A stretch of DNA of 64,000 bases from Candidatus Krumholzibacteriota bacterium (GTDB taxonomy: Bacteria > Krumholzibacteriota > Krumholzibacteriia > Krumholzibacteriales > Krumholzibacteriaceae), in NCBI GenBank assembly GCA_016932415.1, contig JAFGCX010000036.1:38079-102078 (forward strand), written 5' to 3'. The notes under the pieces are model-generated. The model had not been told where the DNA came from and made no database searches. It worked only from the letters and a program-made list of their open reading frames with translations. The number at the start of each line of letters is the position of its first letter. Positions within the stretch are counted from its first letter, which is position 1. Of the stretch, positions 43,787 through 51,990 are shown piece after piece. Both the position numbers and the translations under genes were made by a program.

Positions 43787-43901
43787 GTAGGTTTAAAGCG
43801 CGTTTTCTTCGCTGGCATCATCCGCGGTGAATCTGCCTTTATAACCGATGGGGCTATCCTCTAAGAAAACTCTGAAAAAGACAATTAAAGTTAAAAAGGG
43901 C

Positions 43902-43930
43902 TTGATATTAAAATTTTGTTGCTATATATT
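43902..43930 (+). promoter_or_regulatory. Promoter of the ferredoxin-Kor operon
   Basis: TTGATA (43902-43907), 17-base A/T-rich spacer, TATATT (43925-43930). Leader to the ferredoxin start is about 78 bases and contains the 22-bp palindrome listed separately. Confidence 0.75.
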
Positions 43931-43969
43931 GAACCCGAATTTTACAATGCGCTTTGTGTATTGAGTATA

Positions 43970-43991
43970 AAACTATTATTAATAATAGTTT
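43970..43991. promoter_or_regulatory. Perfect 22-bp palindrome in the Kor operon leader
   Basis: AAACTATTATT followed directly by its reverse complement AATAATAGTTT, without spacer, between the promoter and the ferredoxin start. Being A/T-only at the centre it is more likely a dimeric repressor site than an RNA hairpin. Confidence 0.6.
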
Positions 43992-44014
43992 ATGCGAACC
44001 CGAAAGGCAAATAG

Positions 44015-44224
44015 ATGACCGAAGAGCAGTCGGCTCCAAAAGAGCCGGCGGTCATAACAGTAAAGCCTGAGTGGTGCAAGGGTTGTGGAATCTGTGTTGC
44101 CTTCTGCCCTAAAGATGTCCTGGTGATGGAAGGTGGAAAGGCAAAGGTCGAAAGACCCGACGATTGCATAAAATGCATGCTTTGTGAATTGCGCTGCCCG
44201 GATTTTGCGATAACAGTTGAATAG
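44015..44224 (+). CDS. korD: Two-cluster ferredoxin, delta subunit of 2-oxoacid:ferredoxin oxidoreductase
   Basis: 69 residues with two complete [4Fe-4S] motifs, CKGCGICVAFCP and CIKCMLCELRCP, matching OorD/KorD subunits that pass electrons from the oxidoreductase to ferredoxin. An untemplated-looking N-terminal extension (MTEEQSAPKEPAVITV) precedes the first cluster. First gene after a good promoter; a hairpin with T-run separates it from the alpha gene, so it may be made in excess of the other subunits. Confidence 0.9.
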   Translation: MTEEQSAPKEPAVITVKPEWCKGCGICVAFCPKDVLVMEGGKAKVERPDDCIKCMLCELRCPDFAITVE

Positions 44225-44297
44225 GGACTCCTGAAAAGGGGTCCTTTTGTTTTAGTTACAGTAAGATATCTTTTAACAGGGACTGCAGAGAGTCCTT
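44224..44297 (+). promoter_or_regulatory. Terminator-like hairpin plus second hairpin between ferredoxin and korA (attenuator candidate)
   Basis: First hairpin: GGACTCC (44225-44231), TGAAAA loop, GGGGTCC (44238-44244), then TTTTGTTTT, i.e. an intrinsic terminator. Second: AGGGACT (44278-44284), GCAGAG loop, AGTCCTT (44291-44297), ending just before the korA ribosome site AAGGAG (44301-44306). The left arm of the first and the right arm of the second are also complementary (GGACT/AGTCC), allowing alternative folds. Confidence 0.55.
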
Positions 44298-44315
44298 AAA
44301 AAGGAGTAGATCATT

Positions 44316-45461
44316 TTGAATAATGATCCTTCCAGCCGGATACGCATGATGCAGGGAAACCAGGCATGTGCTGAAGGAGCCCTGGCGGCCGGTTGCCGGT
44401 TTTTCGCCGGATATCCTATCACACCCTCTTCCGAGATCGCGGAGCATCTTTCCGTTGCTCTTCCCAGGCTTGGCGGCAAATTCATTCAAATGGAAGATGA
44501 GATCGCCGCGATGGGAGCGATAGTCGGAGCTTCCCTGGCAGGGTTGAAATCGATGACCGCGACATCCGGTCCGGGATTCAGCCTGAAGCAGGAGAATATC
44601 GGATATGCCAGCATGGCTGAAGTCCCCTGCGTTGTCATCAACGTGATGAGAGGCGGACCGAGTACGGGGATGCCTACCCTGCCGGCACAGATGGATGTTC
44701 AGCAGGCCAGATGGGGCAGCCACGGCGACAGAGGTGTCATTGCGCTTGTGGCAGGATCCGCTCAGGAATCTTATGAACAGACGATAAGAGCTTTCAATCT
44801 CTCCGAGAAATATATGACTCCGGTCATCCTTCTCCTTGACGAGATAGTGGGGCATACGACAGAGAAGGTCGTTATTCCGGAGAGTTCGCAATACGAGATC
44901 ATCGACAGGGTAAAACCCGATATTCCACCGGACGAATATCTTCCCTACAGGAAGACGGAAAACCTCATTCCGGTCCTTGCTCCTTTTGGTACCGGGTATA
45001 AATATAACGTAACAGGATTATGTCACGACGAGACCGGTTTTCCAACGAATGATTCGGTGGTCATCGATGCTCTGATAAGGCGCCTGACCGACAAGATCAT
45101 GCTGAACAGAAAAGATATAATCAAAAACAAGACGCTCATGCTCGAAGATGCCGAGATAGCGATCTTTGCTTACGGTTCAGTATCACGTTCGGCCCGGAGC
45201 GCGATCTCCATCTGCCGCAACGCCGGGATCAAGGTCGGACTCTTTCAACCTACCGTCATATGGCCTTTCCCTGAAGACGATCTGCTCGAAGTAGCCGGCA
45301 GAGTCAAAGGGATCATAGTTCCGGAGATGAACATGGGCCAGATGGCCAGGGAAGTAAAACTTGCCTGTCAATGCAAGACCGCAGTCCATAAACTCAACAG
45401 GGTCGATGGACAGCCGATCACTCCAGGAGAGATAGTGGAATTGATAAAGGGGGTGGTCTGA
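44316..45461 (+). CDS. korA: 2-oxoglutarate:ferredoxin oxidoreductase-type alpha subunit
   Basis: 381 residues. FAGYPITPSSEIAEHL and MEDEIAAMGAIVGASLAG are the OorA/KorA pyrimidine-domain signatures, followed by TSGPGFSLKQENIGYA and RGGPSTGMPTLPAQMD. This clade mostly acts on 2-oxoglutarate, producing or consuming succinyl-CoA with ferredoxin; branched-chain oxoacids remain possible. Starts at TTG 44316 with AAGGAG nine bases upstream. The beta gene begins immediately after its stop. Confidence 0.93.
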   Translation: MNNDPSSRIRMMQGNQACAEGALAAGCRFFAGYPITPSSEIAEHLSVALPRLGGKFIQMEDEIAAMGAIVGASLAGLKSMTATSGPGFSLKQENIGYASMAEVPCVVINVMRGGPSTGMPTLPAQMDVQQARWGSHGDRGVIALVAGSAQESYEQTIRAFNLSEKYMTPVILLLDEIVGHTTEKVVIPESSQYEIIDRVKPDIPPDEYLPYRKTENLIPVLAPFGTGYKYNVTGLCHDETGFPTNDSVVIDALIRRLTDKIMLNRKDIIKNKTLMLEDAEIAIFAYGSVSRSARSAISICRNAGIKVGLFQPTVIWPFPEDDLLEVAGRVKGIIVPEMNMGQMAREVKLACQCKTAVHKLNRVDGQPITPGEIVELIKGVV

Positions 45462-46277
45462 TTGTTTAATTATATCGAATATATCAGGGAAAACAATTTT
45501 CCTCACATCTGGTGCGCCGGTTGCGGGGACGGGATCATCCTCAAGGCGCTGATCAGATCGATAGATAAACTTAACATATCGAGGGATGAGTCTGTCATGG
45601 TCTCGGGTATTGGATGTTCCAGCAGGACACCGGGGTATATCGACCTGAACACCCTGCATACGACTCATGGCAGGGCGTTGCCGTTCGCCACGGGAGTCAA
45701 ACTGGCAAACCCCGATCTGAAAGTGATCGTCATCACCGGCGATGGAGATGCCACGGCGATAGGGGGAAACCATTTCATACACGCGGCGAGGCGAAATATC
45801 GATCTTACGGTCCTTCTCTATAATAACTACATCTACGGGATGACCGGCGGGCAGTGTTCCCCGATGACTCCGAGGGGTTCGAAGGCTTCTACCGCACAGC
45901 ATGGGAATCTCGAAGCGTCGTTTAATACGAGCGGCCTCGCGATAGCGGCGGGAGCTTCCTTTGTCGCGAGAACCGATGTCTATCATGTGCAGCAATGCGA
46001 AAAATATATTACCAAGGCTCTTCAGAAAAAAGGTTTTTCTCTTGTAGAGATAATGACTCCATGTCCTACCGCTTACGGGAGAAGGAACAGGATGGCCAAT
46101 CCCGTAAAGATGATGGAATGGATGAGGGATAATACTGTCCCGCTGGCCAAGTATGAAAAATTGACAGAAGAGGAGCGGGAAGGGAAGGTCAGCACGGGGA
46201 TACTTTGCGATATTGAGAAAGCTGAATTCACCAGCGAGTACGGAAAGTTAATCAAAAATGTCAGGACGGAAGAATAA
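45462..46277 (+). CDS. korB: 2-oxoglutarate:ferredoxin oxidoreductase-type beta subunit
   Basis: 271 residues binding thiamine diphosphate: HIWCAGCGDGIILKAL at the N terminus, HTTHGRALPFATGVKLANPD, then the TPP motif GDGDATAIGGNHFIHAARRN and YNNYIYGMTGGQCSPMTP. TTG start abutting the alpha stop, with GGGGGTGG as ribosome site. Overlaps the gamma gene by one base. Confidence 0.94.
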   Translation: MFNYIEYIRENNFPHIWCAGCGDGIILKALIRSIDKLNISRDESVMVSGIGCSSRTPGYIDLNTLHTTHGRALPFATGVKLANPDLKVIVITGDGDATAIGGNHFIHAARRNIDLTVLLYNNYIYGMTGGQCSPMTPRGSKASTAQHGNLEASFNTSGLAIAAGASFVARTDVYHVQQCEKYITKALQKKGFSLVEIMTPCPTAYGRRNRMANPVKMMEWMRDNTVPLAKYEKLTEEEREGKVSTGILCDIEKAEFTSEYGKLIKNVRTEE

Positions 46278-46822
46278 TGGAAAGATATGAGATCCGTTTA
46301 AGCGGTTCTGGAGGACAGGGTTTGATTCTTGCCGGAAAGATCCTTGCCGAAGCCGCCGCGATATACGAGGGACGCAACGCTGTCCAGACCCAGAGTTACG
46401 GTCCAGAAGCGAGGGGTGGAGCGAGTAAAGCTGAGGTCGTCATAAGCGACGGGGAGATCGAATATCCGAAAGCTATCGAACTCGATCTTCTGCTTTCCCT
46501 GACCCAGGAGTCATGCCTGAAATATTCTACAGATCTCAAGACCGGAGGCATCCTGATCATAGACTCAACGTCGGTCAAGGAATTGCCCGACGGCGATTTC
46601 AGGGTCTTTTCAGCCCCCATAACAGAGATTGCCATCAACACGGTCGGCAAAGCCGTAGTGACTAATATAGTCGCTCTCGGGATCCTCACCGCCATCTCGG
46701 GTATCGTCTCTGAGGAATCGATAAAGAAAGCTATTCTTGCCCGAGTACCGAAAGGTACCGAAGAACTGAATATGAAGGCCTTTGATGAGGGGTCGAAGGC
46801 TGGTAAGGAACTTCTGTCCTGA
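46277..46822 (+). CDS. korC: 2-oxoglutarate:ferredoxin oxidoreductase-type gamma subunit
   Basis: 181 residues: IRLSGSGGQGLILAGKILAE and QTQSYGPEARGGASKAEVVI are characteristic of the gamma domain that completes the active site. Ends LNMKAFDEGSKAG. Completes a delta-alpha-beta-gamma set in one operon. Confidence 0.94.
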   Translation: MERYEIRLSGSGGQGLILAGKILAEAAAIYEGRNAVQTQSYGPEARGGASKAEVVISDGEIEYPKAIELDLLLSLTQESCLKYSTDLKTGGILIIDSTSVKELPDGDFRVFSAPITEIAINTVGKAVVTNIVALGILTAISGIVSEESIKKAILARVPKGTEELNMKAFDEGSKAGKELLS

Positions 46823-46935
46823 ACAGCCGGTGCTGAATGGACGGGGAAGAAGGAAAAAAAATAATCAACAGCCTGGAGCAGGTGTTCGGGACTTCAAGAG
46901 CATCTCCCGGCCAACCGGATACAGGAGGTAGATCG

Positions 46936-48276
46936 ATGGCTTCAAAGATGACCAAGGAAGAACTTCTGGCCAAGGCGCAGCAACCTGCTGCCGACGCGAT
47001 GAGACTGCACCCTTTCTACAAGGGCAAACTTGGCGTCATGCCCAAATGCTGCATACGCAACATCGATGATTTCGCGATCTGGTATACTCCAGGGGTCGCC
47101 AAGCCCTGTCTCGACATCAGGGATAATCCGGAGACAGTCTTCCAGCACACGAACAAGGGTAATATGATCGCGGTAATATCAGATGGGACAAGAGTACTCG
47201 GCCTCGGGGATATAGGGCCGGAAGCGGCGATACCGGTGATGGAAGGAAAAGCGATACTTTTCAAATATCTCGGCGGCGTCGATTGTGTCCAGATCTGTCT
47301 CGATACCAAGGATCCTGACGTCTTTATCGAAACAGCAAAACTTCTTCAGCCATCTTTCGGTGGTTTCAACCTTGAGGATATCGCGCAGCCCAAATGTTTC
47401 CGCATCCTTGATACGCTCAGGAAGGAATGCCGCATACCGGTGTGGCACGACGATCAGCAGGGAACCGCCGCGGTGACTGTGGCGGGCCTGATCAACGCGG
47501 TAAAGATCGTGGGCAAGGAGATGTCGGAAGTCAAGGTTGCGATGCTGGGCGCGGGAGCGGCCAACATCTGTATCGCGAAAATGATCATCCTGGCGGGAGT
47601 GACAGCGGAAAATATCACGATGGTCGACAGCAAGGGGATCATCCACAAGGGCAGGGAAAAAGAGTTGAGTACGATTTACAAGGAAAAATGGGAAATGGCC
47701 CAGATAACCAACGGCGATAACCTGACCGGGGATGCTCCGGAAGCGATAAAGAACGCCGATGTACTGATCGCCCTGTCAAAAGTCGGTCCGGATACGGTAA
47801 AACCTGAATGGATCAAATCGATGGCGGACGACTCTATAGTATTCGTTTGCGCCAATCCCATTCCCGAGATATATCCGTGGGATGCCAAGGAAGCGGGCGC
47901 CAGGATCGTGGCCACGGGCAGAAGCGATTTTCCGAACCAGGTCAACAATTCGCTTGGATTCCCCGGCATCTTCAGGGGCACTCTCGATGTGATGGCGAAG
48001 ACGATCACTGATGAGATGTGTGTCGCCGCCGCCAGGGAACTGGCAAAAACAGCGGAAGATATAGGAATGCATGAAGATTTCCTTCTTCCCACGATGGATA
48101 ACTGGGAAGTCTACCCGCGTGAAGCTGCCGCCGTCGGCAGGATGGCGATAGAACAGGGTATCGCCAGACTCGATTTCACTTATGAAGAATTGAAGGCAAA
48201 GGCGGAAAAGACGATAAAACACGCGAGAGAATCGTTTCAGAGCCTTCAGGATAATGGATTTATCGAAATGCCTTAA
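46936..48276 (+). CDS. NAD(P)-dependent malic enzyme (short bacterial form)
   Basis: 446 residues. Oxidative decarboxylation of malate to pyruvate, or the reverse. Seen: WYTPGVAKPCLDI with catalytic Tyr, GLGDIGPEAAIPVMEGK with downstream Lys, metal site in WHDDQQGTAAVTVAGL, and NAD fold VAMLGAGAANICIAKMI. Start set at the ATG with AGGAGGT (46923-46929) seven bases before it; a longer frame from 46837 is less likely. Lacks the C-terminal phosphotransacetylase-like domain of MaeB. Sits 113 bases after korC and before a strong terminator, so likely the last gene of the Kor operon. NAD versus NADP preference not evident. Confidence 0.94.
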   Translation: MASKMTKEELLAKAQQPAADAMRLHPFYKGKLGVMPKCCIRNIDDFAIWYTPGVAKPCLDIRDNPETVFQHTNKGNMIAVISDGTRVLGLGDIGPEAAIPVMEGKAILFKYLGGVDCVQICLDTKDPDVFIETAKLLQPSFGGFNLEDIAQPKCFRILDTLRKECRIPVWHDDQQGTAAVTVAGLINAVKIVGKEMSEVKVAMLGAGAANICIAKMIILAGVTAENITMVDSKGIIHKGREKELSTIYKEKWEMAQITNGDNLTGDAPEAIKNADVLIALSKVGPDTVKPEWIKSMADDSIVFVCANPIPEIYPWDAKEAGARIVATGRSDFPNQVNNSLGFPGIFRGTLDVMAKTITDEMCVAAARELAKTAEDIGMHEDFLLPTMDNWEVYPREAAAVGRMAIEQGIARLDFTYEELKAKAEKTIKHARESFQSLQDNGFIEMP

Positions 48277-48314
48277 CTGCCTGCGAGGCCGGTTTTCGAT
48301 AGATAAGAGTCGAG

Positions 48315-48355
48315 GGGACTGTCCGGAAACGATTCCGGACAGTCCCTTTTATTTT
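48315..48355 (+). terminator. Intrinsic terminator after the Kor-malic enzyme operon
   Basis: GGGACTGTCCGGAA (48315-48328), ACGA loop, TTCCGGACAGTCCC (48333-48346), then TTTTATTTT. Fourteen perfect pairs. Confidence 0.95.
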
Positions 48356-48385
48356 CAGAAGCAGAGAATGAAGGAAGGATAAGGC

Positions 48386-51300
48386 GTGTCTAAAAAATTC
48401 GCAGCGGGGATTTATCTTGTTTTGCTGCTTGTCATTCCCGGTTGCCGTTCGGGAGAGCGTATATCTGCCGGGGCCGATTCCGGAGAGGAAGCAGGCCAAG
48501 TCATAACGCACCGGATAGCGGTCATTCTCGAACCATCCGAAAACTACATCAGAGTCGAAGACATGATAACTATCCCCGCTCAGGCAGCCGAACGCCCGGT
48601 CAGTTTCTTACTCGCCGAAGATATGGAGATAATATCACACGATCCACATGTGGAGATCACGGCCGCGGGCGGGAGGCAACGTCCGACAGACCCGGGTATG
48701 GACAGGGAATATGATAACGAAAATCCACCGATCATCCTGAATAGGTATAATCTCGACCATGTCGGGACAGGTACGCGGCGATATTCATTTAAACTTGAAT
48801 ATCATGGGAAGATATTCTACCCGGTAGAAGATTCGGCAGAAGAGTACGCGAGGTCTTTCGGCCAGTCTCCGGGAATAATCTCCGGGGAAGGAGTATATCT
48901 GGGAGGTTCTACCTGCTGGGTGCCATCTTTCGGTGATAAGATGGTCCGGTTCCACATGACTGTGGATCTTCCCGAAGGATGGGACGCGGTCAGCCAGGGT
49001 AAAAGGAGTATCCCGATTCAGCCGCATGGGCGCAGAATCGTCGAATGGGATTCCAACGAGCCGATGGAGGAAATATTTCTTGTCGCCGCGGAATTCACCG
49101 AGTACAGCTCATCGGGCGGACCGGTAGAATTCAACGCTTTTCTGAGAAGACCGGATGAAGCTCTTGCCTTCAGGTATATCGAGACTACCTCTCGATATCT
49201 TGAGATGTACGAGGCCCTGGTCGGACCATATCCGTTCGCAAAATTCGCCCTTGTGGAAAATTTCTGGGAGACGGGATACGGGATGCCTTCCTTCACTCTT
49301 CTAGGCGAGAAAGTCATAAGGTTCCCTTTCATCCTGCATTCATCCTATCCGCATGAACTTCTTCACAACTGGTGGGGGAACAGCGTCTATGTCGATTTCA
49401 GAAGTGGTAACTGGTGCGAGGGGCTTACCACGTATCTGGCTGATCACCTGATAAAGGAACAGAGGGGAGAAGGGGCGCAGTACAGGCAATCGGCGCTTGA
49501 GCGGTTCACCGCGCACGTAAACGGAGAAAACGATTTTCCACTCACCGAATTCCATTCACGCAGTGATGCCGCGACCGAGGCGGTGGGATATGGCAAATCG
49601 ATGATGATATGGAATATGCTTAGGGACAAGGTAGGGGACAGGCTATTTGTGGAAGGATTAAAACGATTCTACGCGGAAAACAGATTCAGGAGAGCTTCCT
49701 TTACCGATATTCGAAAGTCGTTCGAAGAAGTGGCCGGGATCGGTCTGGAAGGATTCTTTTCGCAATGGGTAGAAAGAAAGGGCGCGCCGCAACTGGATCT
49801 TTCGCTGTGCGAAGCGGTGATTGAGGAAGGAAGGAACAAGATCCGTTTCGAGATCGAACAGGTTCAGGCCGAAGATCCTTTTGAACTCGATATTCCGGTC
49901 GCGATAGAGTTTGCTGATACCGTGGAGATCATAAAGGTCAGGATGAATGAGAGGAGAGAAGAATACAGGATAGAATTTGATCAAAGACCGCTGTCAGTCC
50001 ATGTAGATCCATATTTCAACATCATGCGCAGGCTTCATCCAAACGAATCTCCTCCCTCGCTTTCTACGATATTCGGCGCCCGGGCCGTTCTTATAATCCT
50101 TCCTTCCGGCAGCGAAGGTGAGACGGGTGGGAAGTACAGAATACTGGCCGAGAAATGGGCGCGGGATCAGGCAAGGGATATAAAGATAGTCGACAGTGGT
50201 GAGACAGGCCCCTTGCCCTCTGACAGAGCCGTCTGGATCTTTGGAGAAGAAAACAGATACATGTCGATAATAGACGAAGGGATGAGACTCTACGGCAGCG
50301 AGATCACCGAAAACAAGGTCTCTTTCGGCCCGGAGGAGATAGAGAGAGAGGGCAACAGTTTTGCAGTTGCAGTGAGGCATCCCCTTGATCCCGGATCGGT
50401 CGCGGTATGGCTTTCTATCGGAGATGAGAAAGCTGTCGACGGGCTGTCGAGAAAGCTGCCCCATTATGGCAAATACAGCTATCTGGCTTTCAGTGGTTCA
50501 GAACCGGAAAATCAGGTCAAGGGCCGCTGGGGCGTCGTCGATTCTCCACTTTTTCAATTTACAGATGAAAACAGTCGGCAGGAACACCCCGTGAGGATCG
50601 AACCCGCGAAACGTGCTCCTCTCACTGAACTGCCTCCGTCCTTTTCGGAGCAGAGGATGATGGATGATCTGAACTGTCTCGCTGACGCCAGGATGGAGGG
50701 AAGAGGGCTCGGTACCAGGGGTATAGAGGCTGCCGCCAGGTATATAGCTGACAGTTTCAGCAGCGCCGGACTCGAACCTGGAGCGGATGATCATTCGTTC
50801 TATCAGCTATGGGAAGGCTCGACGGGGCCAGGGTCGGAGAAAGGAGAACTCAGGAACATCATAGGGGTCATTCCCGGAGTCGATGAAGAAAAATCAGGGG
50901 AAGCGGTATTGATCTGCGCTCATTACGACCACCTCGGAAAAGGATGGCCTGACTGCAGGAAAGGTAACGCCGGAAAGATACATTACGGGGCTGACGACAA
51001 CGCCAGCGGAGTCGCTGTAATGCTTGAACTGGCGAGATATTTCAATCTCTACGCGAGACCTCCACGTACCCTTGTCTTTGCCGCTTTTACAGCTGAAGAG
51101 GATAAACTGCGCGGGTCAGGATATTTTGTGAAAAACTACAGGAGTTACCCTCCTGAAAAAATCATCGGAGTGATAAACCTCGATACAGTCGGAAGGCTGT
51201 TCGGGAAAAAAGTCAGGATACTGGACAGCTCGAGCGCCAGGGAATGGATGCATATATTCCTCGGAGCCGGGTACGTGACCGGAGCTGGTGTCGAAATCGT

Positions 51301-51820
51301 AAGGGAAAGACTTGATTCAAGCGATCAGGGATCGTTCATAGAGGCTGGAGTCCCCGCGGTGCAGCTTTTTTCAGGAGTCCATTCCGATTATCACACGCCG
51401 GAAGATACGCCGGACAGGATAGATCCCCGGGGGATGGTCAGTGTCGCGTCTCTTGCGAGAGAGGCGGTGGTCTTTCTCGCCGGCACAGATGAAAGATTGC
51501 ATTTTACCGGTGACTCCGGGGGATCCGATCATGAAGGTGAAAGGAAAGCCGGGAGGAGAACAGCCAGTACAGGCAGTATGCCTGATTTCGCATTCTCCGG
51601 AAAGGGAGTCAGGATCGCCGCCGTGACAGCCGGTTCCGCGGCAGAGATAGCGGGGCTTAGAGAAGGTGATATAATCACAAGCGTCGCCGGTGTTGAAGTG
51701 AAAGGGGTGAAAGAATACTCCGATAAGCTGAAAAACCTTCAACCGGGAGACGCCGTCGAGTTTGTCGTTACCAGGGGAACGGAAAAGATCGTTGTAACGA
51801 TAATTCTTCAGGAACGGTGA
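48386..51820 (+). CDS. Lipoprotein peptidase fusing M1 aminopeptidase, M28 aminopeptidase and PDZ domains
   Basis: 1144 residues from a GTG with AAGGA upstream. Lipobox IPGC (Cys20). M1-like metallopeptidase to ~560: zinc site HELLHNWW (323-327) with third ligand Glu345 in GNWCEGLTTYLADH; the GAMEN loop is replaced by ETGYGMPSFTLLG as in some M1 branches. Unassigned region ~560-740. M28 exopeptidase ~750-1030 with AHYDHLG (from 846), YGADDNASG (Asp870), AAFTAEEDKLRGSG, NLDTVGR and SDYHTPEDT metal/catalytic residues. PDZ ~1060-1144 (GSAAEIAGLREGDIITSVAG). Probably degrades peptides at the cell surface or in the periplasm. Stands alone between two terminated units. Confidence 0.92.
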   Translation: MSKKFAAGIYLVLLLVIPGCRSGERISAGADSGEEAGQVITHRIAVILEPSENYIRVEDMITIPAQAAERPVSFLLAEDMEIISHDPHVEITAAGGRQRPTDPGMDREYDNENPPIILNRYNLDHVGTGTRRYSFKLEYHGKIFYPVEDSAEEYARSFGQSPGIISGEGVYLGGSTCWVPSFGDKMVRFHMTVDLPEGWDAVSQGKRSIPIQPHGRRIVEWDSNEPMEEIFLVAAEFTEYSSSGGPVEFNAFLRRPDEALAFRYIETTSRYLEMYEALVGPYPFAKFALVENFWETGYGMPSFTLLGEKVIRFPFILHSSYPHELLHNWWGNSVYVDFRSGNWCEGLTTYLADHLIKEQRGEGAQYRQSALERFTAHVNGENDFPLTEFHSRSDAATEAVGYGKSMMIWNMLRDKVGDRLFVEGLKRFYAENRFRRASFTDIRKSFEEVAGIGLEGFFSQWVERKGAPQLDLSLCEAVIEEGRNKIRFEIEQVQAEDPFELDIPVAIEFADTVEIIKVRMNERREEYRIEFDQRPLSVHVDPYFNIMRRLHPNESPPSLSTIFGARAVLIILPSGSEGETGGKYRILAEKWARDQARDIKIVDSGETGPLPSDRAVWIFGEENRYMSIIDEGMRLYGSEITENKVSFGPEEIEREGNSFAVAVRHPLDPGSVAVWLSIGDEKAVDGLSRKLPHYGKYSYLAFSGSEPENQVKGRWGVVDSPLFQFTDENSRQEHPVRIEPAKRAPLTELPPSFSEQRMMDDLNCLADARMEGRGLGTRGIEAAARYIADSFSSAGLEPGADDHSFYQLWEGSTGPGSEKGELRNIIGVIPGVDEEKSGEAVLICAHYDHLGKGWPDCRKGNAGKIHYGADDNASGVAVMLELARYFNLYARPPRTLVFAAFTAEEDKLRGSGYFVKNYRSYPPEKIIGVINLDTVGRLFGKKVRILDSSSAREWMHIFLGAGYVTGAGVEIVRERLDSSDQGSFIEAGVPAVQLFSGVHSDYHTPEDTPDRIDPRGMVSVASLAREAVVFLAGTDERLHFTGDSGGSDHEGERKAGRRTASTGSMPDFAFSGKGVRIAAVTAGSAAEIAGLREGDIITSVAGVEVKGVKEYSDKLKNLQPGDAVEFVVTRGTEKIVVTIILQER

Positions 51821-51847
51821 TAATTTCCCCGAAAAGGAGTTTTTTAC

Positions 51848-51875
51848 TCGACAAATCACAAAAAAAGATTATCCT
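51848..51875 (+). promoter_or_regulatory. Possible promoter for the pyruvate:ferredoxin oxidoreductase gene
   Basis: TCGACA (51848-51853), 16-base spacer, TATCCT (51870-51875). Downstream, GTAAG-N5-CTTAC (51922-51936) is a short inverted repeat that could be an operator. Both modest. Confidence 0.35.
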
Positions 51876-51990
51876 ACTGTATGCGTTTCCATGAAAAACA
51901 AGGGACGCAGGGAGAATAGATGTAAGAACTACTTACTAATCAAATAGTCTGGTGTTTTGTTCGTGTTTCGATGGTCTGGAGGATTTCAGT

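Noticed and set aside
49352-49420. M1 zinc site with 17 rather than 18 residues between the second His and the Glu
   Set aside because: Considered a defect, but the HELLHNWWG...GNWCEGLTTYLADH form recurs in an M1 branch I recognise; not a sign of inactivation.
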